Shown here piece after piece: positions 16,207 to 21,852 of a stretch of DNA of 26,192 nucleotides (its first letter is position 1; each line of letters opens with the position of its first letter). The notes beneath the pieces were generated by a model that was given only the letters and a program-made list of their open reading frames with translations, ran no database searches and had not been told where the DNA came from. The stretch is taken from contig CAJLYG010000022.1 of the NCBI GenBank assembly GCA_905210845.1, positions 1-26,192 of the forward strand, given 5' to 3'. The translations under genes were made by a program, and so were the position numbers. This DNA is from an uncultured Prevotella sp. (GTDB lineage Bacteria; Bacteroidota; Bacteroidia; Bacteroidales; Bacteroidaceae).

Positions 16207-17190
16207 ATGAAGGAGAATAAGGGAAAGCAGTTGGTCTCGAAAGTTTCCCAACTGGTTGAAATGTTGAGCAGTGCCATTGATCGCCATGTCTATGAGCCAG
16301 GGGATTTCCTGCCATCGATCAATTCGTTGAGCGAGGAGTACCAGGTGTCAAGGGATACGGTGTTCAAGGCTTTCAGGATTCTCAAGAGCCGTAAGCTGAT
16401 CGAGTCGTATCCCGGCAAAGGATATTATGTGAATGACCATTTGGTGAAGGTATTGTTGCTCCTGGATCAATATTCCTCCTTTAAAGTGACCTTATATAAC
16501 AGCTTTATTCGTAATCTTCCAGCCAACTATAAAGTTGACATGCTCTTCCATCAATATAGCGAGAGCCTGTTCAATACCATTATCAGAGATTCCATCGGGA
16601 AATACAATAAATATGTCGTGATGAACTTCAATAACGAGAAGTTCTCGGACATACTGGCTACCATCCATAAAGATAAACTGCTTTTGTTAGACTTTGGCAA
16701 GTTTGACAAAAAAGACTATTCCTATGTGTGCCAGGATTTCGACGAAGGCTTCTATCAAGCCCTGATGTCGATCCGAAACCTACTCCACAAGTATCGGGAA
16801 ATAGATGCAGTCTTTGGAAAGGAAGAAAAGCATCCCCGAAGCAGTCTGGAATATTTAAGGAAATTCTGCGAGGAAGAACAGTTAGGAAGTAGGGTAATCG
16901 AAAGCCTCGACCATGTGAAAGTAGAGAAAGGCGTACTTTATATCGTGATGCGACAACGGGATATCGTGAAGATCATCAAGAGTGGCAGGGAAGAACGCCT
17001 CATGTGTGGAAAGGACTTTGGGCTTCTTGCCTATAATGACATGCCCGTATTCGAAGTCATCGACTGTGGCATTACCTCGATGACAATCGATTGGGAAGAG
17101 ATGGGACAGTCGGCAGCCGACTTTGTCAGGAATGACACCCCGGTGCATAAGTTTCTTCCCACCAAGATTATCTTGCGGCATTCTGTCTGA
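16207..17190 (+). CDS. GntR-family regulator with LacI-type ligand domain
   Basis: 327 residues. An N-terminal GntR winged helix-turn-helix occupies about residues 10-78 (DFLPSINSLSEEYQVSRDTVFKAFRIL, then the wing LIESYPGKGYYV). The rest (about 80-327) resembles a periplasmic-binding-protein fold as in LacI regulators: GLLAYNDMPVFEVIDCG and MTIDWEEMGQSAADFV, ending with LPTKIILRHSV, the usual final strand. Such GntR-LacI hybrids in Bacteroidetes mostly sense sugars or their phosphates and repress nearby catabolic genes. Here no sugar genes adjoin; the partner is the secreted EEP hydrolase 7 bases upstream, so the regulator may control that gene or a distant locus. Confidence 0.85.
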   Translation: MKENKGKQLVSKVSQLVEMLSSAIDRHVYEPGDFLPSINSLSEEYQVSRDTVFKAFRILKSRKLIESYPGKGYYVNDHLVKVLLLLDQYSSFKVTLYNSFIRNLPANYKVDMLFHQYSESLFNTIIRDSIGKYNKYVVMNFNNEKFSDILATIHKDKLLLLDFGKFDKKDYSYVCQDFDEGFYQALMSIRNLLHKYREIDAVFGKEEKHPRSSLEYLRKFCEEEQLGSRVIESLDHVKVEKGVLYIVMRQRDIVKIIKSGREERLMCGKDFGLLAYNDMPVFEVIDCGITSMTIDWEEMGQSAADFVRNDTPVHKFLPTKIILRHSV

Positions 17191-17402
17191 AACTCATGTA
17201 GAGGATGAGTCTTGCTGGAGAAAATACAACGAATTGCATAAATATCAATGATCCTTACTTTAGACATTTTGCTCGGTTTTATGCTGTATTTTAGCAATAT
17301 GTAAGCTATTGCTGAGGTTATATAAGACAAATAGGACATAAAAAGTAGCAAAATGACATAAAAATAATACTCGGAAAGCTTGGAGGCTATCGTATTTTTG
17401 CA

Positions 17403-17410
17403 TATCTTTG
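17403..17410 (+). promoter_or_regulatory. -7-like box inside the long intergenic region
   Basis: TATCTTTG followed by T matches TAnnTTTG. A second match, TATTTTTG, lies at 17393-17400. Transcription would start near 17415, 16 bases before the ATG of a 23-codon ORF and more than 400 bases before the sensor kinase gene. Confidence 0.45.
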
Positions 17411-17430
17411 TAACCGGAATTTGAAGATAA

Positions 17431-17502
17431 ATGGTTAAAGATGTGTGGAGAAAAAAGATGTTTGGAAAGTTTTTAGTGGATAGATTCAATAGTCAAGTTT
17501 AG
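17431..17502 (+). CDS. Possible 23-residue basic peptide
   Basis: ATG to TAG frame encoding a short basic, partly amphipathic peptide (MVKDVWRKKMFGKF then LVDRFNSQV). It starts 20 bases after a TAnnTTTG box and is preceded by purine-rich GAAGATAA. I recognise no family. It could be a real small protein, a leader peptide, or a chance frame within a non-coding RNA. Confidence 0.25.
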   Translation: MVKDVWRKKMFGKFLVDRFNSQV

Positions 17503-17591
17503 TTTAATTACTTGGATGGTTTTCTTGGTATCATATGTGTGATTCTAAAAATTGACAAGGTTAAATATTAATCAAGATTTTTTTTGTTCAT

Positions 17592-17625
17592 AAAAAGGAA
17601 AGTCTGAGACAGATAAGTCCTTTTT
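17592..17625 (+). terminator. Hairpin with A and T tracts, terminator-like
   Basis: AAAAAGGA (17592-17599) pairs with TCCTTTTT (17618-17625); inside, TCTG pairs with CAGA around an AGA loop. The symmetry means it could end transcripts from either strand. No gene ends close to it. Confidence 0.45.
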
Positions 17626-17656
17626 ACTACAGCCTAAATGATCACTAAAATATGAG

Positions 17657-17711
17657 AGAATGGGGAGACATGAAGCTACGTTGTGTTGTAGCGATCACTG
17701 TTCCCCATTCT
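17657..17711 (+). other. Long imperfect hairpin (structured RNA or terminator)
   Basis: A 10-bp perfect outer stem (17657-17666 with 17702-17711) leads through single-base bulges to two 3-bp helices (ACA/TGT and TGA/TCA) and a 5-bp inner stem (GCTAC 17675-17679 with GTAGC 17688-17692) with an 8-base loop. TTATTTTG follows. No gene ends nearby. Confidence 0.5.
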
Positions 17712-17752
17712 TATTTTGTGAAGTTGCGTATGCTTAATTATATTTTGTGTTT

Positions 17753-17802
17753 ATTGTTAATATAGTTAAATGTATGGGAAATTGTTAACATTAAATTGTT
17801 AA
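17753..17802 (+). repeat. Three ATTGTTAA direct repeats before rprX
   Basis: Copies lie at 17753-17760, 17781-17788 and 17795-17802, that is 28 and 14 bases apart; a degenerate ATAGTTAA is at 17762-17769. The last copy overlaps the -33 element of the sensor kinase promoter, as an autoregulatory site would. Confidence 0.4.
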
Positions 17803-17827
17803 TGATTAGGATTTTCTACTAATTTTG
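17795..17827 (+). promoter_or_regulatory. Promoter of the two-component operon, nearly leaderless
   Basis: ATTG (17795-17798), a 21-base spacer and TAATTTTG (17820-17827) fit the Bacteroidetes promoter. The -7 box ends only 6 bases before the ATG at 17834, so the transcript would start at or next to the start codon. Confidence 0.6.
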
Positions 17828-17833
17828 TCTCCT

Positions 17834-19396
17834 ATGAAAAAGAAAACGATTTGGAACATAGCCATTATTATGGGGCTTTCGTTCCTGGCTCTGTTGTTTC
17901 TGCAATTAAAATACTTCAAGGAGATGGCAGACATGAAGAAGGAACAGTTTGACGAGTCTGTCAACAGGGCCTTGTATCAGGCTTCAAGAAACTTGGAGCT
18001 GAACGAGACGCTACGTTATCTTGAGAAGGATGTCAATGAGACTGAGCGCAGGGCATACATGCAGGATTCTGTAGGGACGCGCTCTGGTCAGCCTGATGGG
18101 ACTATCCAGCATTCACATCAATATTCCGTGGCAGGTAAGGATGGTACCTTGTATTCTTCCTTTGAGCTGAAGACCATTACCACCAAACCGTCCCAGATGC
18201 CAAAGGCAATGATCCTGAAAAGCGACAAGAATTCCTTGACGGAAGCCTCCAAGTCAATGCAGGAAATCGTCAAGAACAGATACGTCTATCAAAAAGCCTT
18301 GCTTGACGAGGTGGTCTATTCCATCTTATATTCCGCTTCTGAAAAACCGTTGAAGGAACGGATCAACTTTAAGTTGCTGGACCAGGATCTCAAGGCGGAG
18401 CTGATGAACAATGGCGTGAACATACCTTATCACTTTACGGTTTGCACGCAGGATGGACGGGAGGTATACCGTTGCCCGGATTATACGGATGAAGGCGAGG
18501 AATATACCTATTCACAGGTGCTGTTTCGCAATGACCCTTCTTCTAAGATGGGCGTCGTGAAAATCCACTTCCCGGATATGAACAGCTATATCTTTTCCTC
18601 GATCCGCTTCGTGATCCCCAGTATCGTGTTCACCATTATCTTGCTGATCACGTTCATCTTCACGATCGTCGTGATCTTCAGGCAGAAGCGATACACGGAG
18701 ATTAAGAATGACTTCATCAATAATATGACGCATGAGTTGAAAACGCCTATTGCCAGTATCTCCCTTGCAGCCCAAATGATGAATGACGATTCCGTTACGA
18801 AGTCGCCGGCGATGATGAAGAACTTGAGCAAGGTGATCAATGATGAGACCAAGCGGTTGAGATTCTTAGTTGAGAAAGTACTGCAAATGTCCATGTTCGA
18901 CAGGAAGAAAGCTGTATTTAAGAAGAAGCAGTTGGACTTGAATGAGATGGTTGAGAACATTGCCAATTCCTTCACCTTGAGGGTAGAGCACACTGGTGGC
19001 AAGATCTATACGGACATCGAGGCCATTGATTCCGCCATCTATGTGGATGAGACCCATTTCCAGAATGCCATCACGAACCTGATGGACAATGCGGTCAAAT
19101 ACCGTAAGCCAGAAGAGCCGCTTGACATCTATATCAAGACATGGAATGATGACCAGCACCTCTACCTTTCCATTCGCGATACCGGTCAGGGTATCAAGAA
19201 AGAGAATGTTAAGAAGATCTTCGAGAAATTCTACCGCGTCCATACGGGTAATGTGCACGATGTCAAGGGCTTTGGGCTTGGTTTGGCATATGTCAAGAAG
19301 ATCGTCGACCTGCATGGAGGGGAGATCAAGGTGGAAAGTGAATATGCGAAGGGGACTAAATTCACGATTAAGCTCCCCGTCATCAAGGACGCATAA
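17834..19396 (+). CDS. rprX: Sensor histidine kinase, RprX-like
   Basis: 520 residues from the ATG at 17834; an upstream in-frame TTG at 17825 lies inside the promoter box and is rejected. A transmembrane helix near residues 7-23 and another near 257-280 flank a periplasmic sensor region of about 230 residues. The kinase core follows: H-box FINNMTHELKTPIAS with H300, N-box NLMDNAVKYR, G1 DTGQGIKKEN, F-box FEKFYR and G2 GFGLGLAYVKK. The sequence and the partner agree with RprX of Bacteroides fragilis as I remember it. The signal is unknown. The response regulator starts 37 bases downstream and is certainly in the same operon. Confidence 0.9.
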   Translation: MKKKTIWNIAIIMGLSFLALLFLQLKYFKEMADMKKEQFDESVNRALYQASRNLELNETLRYLEKDVNETERRAYMQDSVGTRSGQPDGTIQHSHQYSVAGKDGTLYSSFELKTITTKPSQMPKAMILKSDKNSLTEASKSMQEIVKNRYVYQKALLDEVVYSILYSASEKPLKERINFKLLDQDLKAELMNNGVNIPYHFTVCTQDGREVYRCPDYTDEGEEYTYSQVLFRNDPSSKMGVVKIHFPDMNSYIFSSIRFVIPSIVFTIILLITFIFTIVVIFRQKRYTEIKNDFINNMTHELKTPIASISLAAQMMNDDSVTKSPAMMKNLSKVINDETKRLRFLVEKVLQMSMFDRKKAVFKKKQLDLNEMVENIANSFTLRVEHTGGKIYTDIEAIDSAIYVDETHFQNAITNLMDNAVKYRKPEEPLDIYIKTWNDDQHLYLSIRDTGQGIKKENVKKIFEKFYRVHTGNVHDVKGFGLGLAYVKKIVDLHGGEIKVESEYAKGTKFTIKLPVIKDA

Positions 19397-19433
19397 TGAG
19401 AATATAATATTAACAATTTAAATAGAAAAGACT

Positions 19434-20132
19434 ATGGATGAGAAATTAAAAATCTTGCTGTGTGAGGATGATGAGAATTTGGGAATGTTGCTTCGCGAGT
19501 ACTTACAGGCCAAAGGTTACCAAGCAGAACTGTGCCCGGATGGTGAGGCAGGCTACAAGGCTTTCCTGAAAAGTAAGTTCGATATTTGCGTATTGGATGT
19601 CATGATGCCGAAGAAAGATGGGTTCACCCTTGCGCAGGAGATCCGTCAGGCCAACCCTGACATGCCGATCATCTTCCTGACTGCCAAGACCTTGAAGGAT
19701 GATATCTTAGAAGGCTTCAAGATCGGCGCGGATGATTATATCACGAAGCCGTTCTCCATGGAGGAACTCGTGCTTCGTATTGAGGCCATCCTTCGTCGGG
19801 TCCGTGGCAAGAAGAACAAGGAAAGCACCGTTTACCATATTGGACGTTTCACCTTCGATACGCAAAAGCAATTGCTGTCCATAGGAGATAAGCAAACCAA
19901 GTTGACGACCAAGGAAAATGAGCTCCTTGCCTTGCTGTGTTCCCATGCCAATGAGATCCTGCAACGCGATTTCGCCCTGAAGACCATTTGGATTGATGAC
20001 AACTATTTCAATGCGCGCTCTATGGACGTTTATATCACGAAATTGCGGAAGCATTTGAAGGATGATGATCAGATCGAGATCATCAATATCCACGGAAAAG
20101 GGTACAAGTTAATTACTCCAGAACAAGACTAA
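19434..20132 (+). CDS. rprY: OmpR-family response regulator, RprY-like
   Basis: 232 residues. The receiver domain (about 5-120) has the acidic pair in LLCEDDENLG, phosphoacceptor D55 in CVLDVMMPKKDG, the conserved Thr in IIFLTAKT, and K105 in YITKPFSMEEL. The C-terminal winged helix (about 135-230) carries TTKENELLALLCSHANEIL, the recognition helix region NARSMDVYITKLRKHLK and IINIHGKGYKL. It should be phosphorylated by the kinase upstream and bind direct repeats; the ATTGTTAA cluster before rprX is a candidate target. RprY of Bacteroidales has been tied to stress and sodium or redox responses in Porphyromonas. A strong hairpin follows within 30 bases. Confidence 0.92.
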   Translation: MDEKLKILLCEDDENLGMLLREYLQAKGYQAELCPDGEAGYKAFLKSKFDICVLDVMMPKKDGFTLAQEIRQANPDMPIIFLTAKTLKDDILEGFKIGADDYITKPFSMEELVLRIEAILRRVRGKKNKESTVYHIGRFTFDTQKQLLSIGDKQTKLTTKENELLALLCSHANEILQRDFALKTIWIDDNYFNARSMDVYITKLRKHLKDDDQIEIINIHGKGYKLITPEQD

Positions 20133-20160
20133 TCCTTGGGCACATCCGCCAAAGGCTATG

Positions 20161-20192
20161 GAATGGGACGTACGGAAGGGTATGTCCCATTC
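20161..20192. terminator. Bidirectional terminator between convergent genes
   Basis: A 13-bp stem (20161-20173 with 20180-20192, one G-T wobble) with a 6-base loop fills the space between the rprY stop and the stop of the small minus-strand gene, which begins at the very next base. T-rich sequence follows on the plus strand. Confidence 0.75.
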
Positions 20193-20372
20193 TTAGTATT
20201 TGCTCTGTTTTCTTTGTGCCAAGATATATCCGATGATACCAGCTACAATCAGGAAGAAGCCAAGAAGGTTGCAGATGTTATGATTGCTCAATCCCGTGAA
20301 ATAGAAGACAGTCAGCAAGATAACCCCTAAGTATACCAGCATGAGTCCTGCGTATTTAGCGATTTTTTTCAT
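20193..20372 (-). CDS. 59-residue membrane protein, function unknown
   Basis: Minus-strand frame from an ATG at 20372 to TAA at 20193, too short for usual ORF cut-offs. It reads MKKIAKYAGLMLVYLGVILL at the N-terminus, then a short polar loop (GLSNHNICN) and a second hydrophobic helix (LLGFFLIVAGIIGYILAQ), ending in KQSKY. Two transmembrane helices with positive residues at both ends suggest a cytoplasmic-ended hairpin. A promoter of good quality precedes it and a strong terminator follows directly after its stop, so it is very likely a real gene. I recognise no named family; short two-helix proteins of this kind are common in Bacteroidetes. It is divergent from rpsF. Confidence 0.75.
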   Translation of the reverse strand: MKKIAKYAGLMLVYLGVILLTVFYFTGLSNHNICNLLGFFLIVAGIIGYILAQRKQSKY

Positions 20373-20392
20373 TCTATATATTTATTTGGCTG

Positions 20393-20423
20393 CGAAAGTA
20401 CACAAAATATTTGGCAGGTTCAA
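20393..20423 (-). promoter_or_regulatory. Promoter of the 59-residue membrane protein
   Basis: On the minus strand, TTG (20421-20423), a 20-base spacer and TACTTTCG (20393-20400, one change from TAnnTTTG) lie 20 bases before the ATG at 20372. It overlaps the rpsF promoter on the other strand. Confidence 0.55.
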
Positions 20424-20441
20424 GAAAAAGTAGTACTTTTG
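20410..20441 (+). promoter_or_regulatory. Promoter of the rpsF-rpsR-rplI operon
   Basis: TTTG (20410-20413), a 20-base spacer and TACTTTTG (20434-20441) followed by C form a textbook Bacteroidetes promoter. The leader is about 50 bases. Confidence 0.88.
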
Positions 20442-20443
20442 CA

Positions 20444-20463
20444 CCGCATTTTAAGAAAAATGC
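20444..20463 (+). promoter_or_regulatory. 5'-end hairpin of the rpsF leader
   Basis: GCATTTT (20446-20452) pairs with AAAATGC (20457-20463) and is preceded by CC, giving a CCG at the stem base, right at the predicted transcript start. A CCG next to a stem is a feature of the known bS6:bS18 leader motif, but the match is too short to be sure. Confidence 0.3.
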
Positions 20464-20498
20464 ATCATTTATTAATTAATTAAACATTTTAAAGTAGT

Positions 20499-20843
20499 AT
20501 GAATCAATACGAAACCGTTTTCATTTTGACTCCCGTTTTGTCTGATGAACAGATGAAGGAAACGGTCGCTAAATTCAAGAAACTGCTCACCGATAACGGT
20601 GCTGAGATCCTGAATGAAGAGTCCTGGGGCATGAAGAAGTTGGCTTATCCGATTCAAAAGAAGTCCACAGGATTCTATTGCCTGCGGGAGTTAAAGGGTG
20701 AACCGACTTTGGTTAACACTCTCGAAACTGGCTATCGCCGTGACGAGAAAGTTATTCGTTACATCACTGTTAAACTTGACAAGTATGCAGCACAGTATGC
20801 AGAGAAGCGTCGTGCTAAGCTTGGCGAAAAAAAGGAGGCATAA
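20499..20843 (+). CDS. rpsF: 30S ribosomal protein bS6
   Basis: 114 residues, normal for the family. It opens with [18 protein letters not shown] and contains the [20 protein letters not shown] strand pair and the [21 protein letters not shown]-terminal region typical of bS6. The protein binds bS18 on the 30S platform. It is the first gene of an rpsF-rpsR-rplI operon and has no Shine-Dalgarno sequence; the bases before its ATG are AT-rich, as usual in this phylum. In Bacteroidetes ribosomes bS6, bS18 and bS21 form the pocket that hides the 3' tail of 16S rRNA. Confidence 0.97.
   Translation: MNQYETVFILTPVLSDEQMKETVAKFKKLLTDNGAEILNEESWGMKKLAYPIQKKSTGFYCLRELKGEPTLVNTLETGYRRDEKVIRYITVKLDKYAAQYAEKRRAKLGEKKEA
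20832..20838 (+). promoter_or_regulatory. Strong Shine-Dalgarno of rpsR
   Basis: AAGGAGG sits in the last codons of rpsF, 8 bases before the rpsR ATG. Such a site is unusual in a phylum whose ribosomes mostly ignore Shine-Dalgarno pairing. Confidence 0.75.
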
Positions 20844-20846
20844 TTT

Positions 20847-21116
20847 ATGGCACAGCAAGAATCTGAAATTCGTTATTTGACCGCTCCTTCTATCGATACA
20901 AAGAAGAAAAAGTATTGCCGTTTCAAGAAGAGTGGTATCAAGTATATCGACTACAAGGATCCGGAGTTCTTGAAGAAGTTCTTGAACGAGCAGGGAAAGA
21001 TCCTTCCGCGCCGTATCACCGGAACATCTTTGAAGTATCAGCGTCGCGTGGCTCAGGCTGTTAAGCGTGCACGTCAGATAGCTCTGCTTCCTTATGTAAC
21101 TGATTTGATGAAATAA
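20847..21116 (+). CDS. rpsR: 30S ribosomal protein bS18
   Basis: 89 residues, basic, with the conserved core [20 protein letters not shown], then [20 protein letters not shown] and the arginine-rich end [12 protein letters not shown]. It assembles with bS6 on the small-subunit platform. A cysteine is kept in KKYCRF but the CxxC zinc pattern of some bS18 proteins is absent. It begins 3 bases after the rpsF stop and is read from a strong internal Shine-Dalgarno sequence, so its synthesis could respond to ribosomes with an exposed anti-SD. Confidence 0.97.
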   Translation: MAQQESEIRYLTAPSIDTKKKKYCRFKKSGIKYIDYKDPEFLKKFLNEQGKILPRRITGTSLKYQRRVAQAVKRARQIALLPYVTDLMK

Positions 21117-21117
21117 T

Positions 21118-21125
21118 AAGGAGGT
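21118..21125 (+). promoter_or_regulatory. Strong Shine-Dalgarno of rplI
   Basis: AAGGAGGT, preceded by T, gives nine bases complementary to the 16S 3' end (TAAGGAGGT), 8 bases before the ATG at 21134. It is the best such site in the window. Confidence 0.75.
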
Positions 21126-21133
21126 AAAGGATT

Positions 21134-21706
21134 ATGGAAATTATACTGAAAGAAGATATTATCGGACTGGGTTATAAGAACGATATCGTTAATGTAAAGA
21201 GTGGCTATGGCCGTAATTATCTGATCCCTCAGCAGAAGGCTGTCATCGCATCTCCTTCTGCAAGGAAGCAACTCGCAGAGACGCTGAAGCAGCAGGCTCA
21301 CAAGTTGGCTGCCATCAAGGCTGAGGCAGAAAAGAAAGCTGAGGCCCTGAAAGACGTTGCCTTGGTGATCGCTGCAAAGGTAAGCGCAACTGGCGTGACC
21401 TATGGATCAGTGAATGCTGGTACTGTGGCTGATGAGCTGAAGAAGTTAGGCTTTGATATCGACCGCAAGATTATCACCATGCATGATATCAAGAAGGTAG
21501 GTGAGCACGAGGCTACCATCCACTTCCACAAAGAGGTTGAGGTGAAAATCCCCGTAAAGGTCGTTGCAGAGAACGCTGAGGAACTGAAAGCCGAGGCTGA
21601 TCCTAAGGCAGAAGAAACTGCTCCCAAGGCTGAGGAAACAGCACCCAAGGCAGAAGAGGCTGAGGCTGCTCCTGCAACTGAGGAAGAAGCACCAGCAGAG
21701 GCATAA
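21134..21706 (+). CDS. rplI: 50S ribosomal protein bL9 with acidic C-terminal extension
   Basis: 190 residues. The N-terminal domain (MEIILKEDIIGLGYKNDIVN, GYGRNYLIPQQKAV) and the long central helix are normal, and the C-terminal RNA-binding domain ends near residue 150 (KEVEVKIPVKVVAE). Then comes an extra tail of about 40 residues built of ETAPKAE-like repeats, rich in Glu, Ala and Pro, unlike the usual 148-150-residue protein. Such tails are disordered and acidic. The gene lies 17 bases after rpsR. A terminator follows the stop after 38 bases, closing the operon. bL9 acts at the L1 stalk and affects reading-frame fidelity. Confidence 0.96.
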   Translation: MEIILKEDIIGLGYKNDIVNVKSGYGRNYLIPQQKAVIASPSARKQLAETLKQQAHKLAAIKAEAEKKAEALKDVALVIAAKVSATGVTYGSVNAGTVADELKKLGFDIDRKIITMHDIKKVGEHEATIHFHKEVEVKIPVKVVAENAEELKAEADPKAEETAPKAEETAPKAEEAEAAPATEEEAPAEA

Positions 21707-21743
21707 TAGAATATATTTTCGCACTGTAAAGCAAATCTATATC

Positions 21744-21779
21744 AATCCCGAGCACTACGTTGTTAGTACTCGGGATTTT
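21744..21779 (+). terminator. Intrinsic terminator after rplI
   Basis: A 13-bp stem with one mismatch (21744-21756 with 21765-21777; core AATCCCGAG/CTCGGGATT) and an 8-base loop, followed by TTCTGTTGT. The T run is short but the stem is strong and ends the ribosomal operon. Confidence 0.8.
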
Positions 21780-21791
21780 CTGTTGTATTAT

Positions 21792-21822
21792 TTTGCTGTC
21801 TCTCCATTTTTTAGTAACTTTG
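21792..21822 (+). promoter_or_regulatory. Promoter of fabD
   Basis: TTTG (21792-21795), a 19-base spacer and TAACTTTG (21815-21822) form a complete Bacteroidetes promoter, with a leader of about 25 bases to the ATG at 21853. Confidence 0.85.
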
Positions 21823-21852
21823 TGGCCTATAACCATTTAATTATTATAGAAT

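Larger units (their letters stand above)
17191..17833 (+). other. Long intergenic region (643 bases) with structured elements
   Basis: No convincing annotated gene lies here. The region is AT-rich. From left to right I see a -7-like box (17403-17410), a possible 23-codon ORF (17431-17502), a hairpin with A and T tracts (17592-17625), a long imperfect hairpin (17657-17711), three ATTGTTAA repeats (17753-17802) and the promoter of the sensor kinase gene. A 152-codon frame on the minus strand overlaps its left part but is not credible. The arrangement would fit a small transcript ending at one of the hairpins. Confidence 0.6.

Noticed and set aside
17192..17210. 6-bp hairpin just after the gntR stop
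   Set aside because: Too short and not followed by a T run; not enough to call a terminator.
17031..17489. 152-codon minus-strand frame over the gntR end and intergenic region
   Set aside because: Its second half is antisense to the conserved C-terminus of the GntR regulator and its first half is only AT-rich sequence; no promoter or family match.
20136..20330. 64-codon plus-strand frame after rprY
   Set aside because: It covers the terminator hairpin and runs opposite the better supported 59-codon membrane protein gene.
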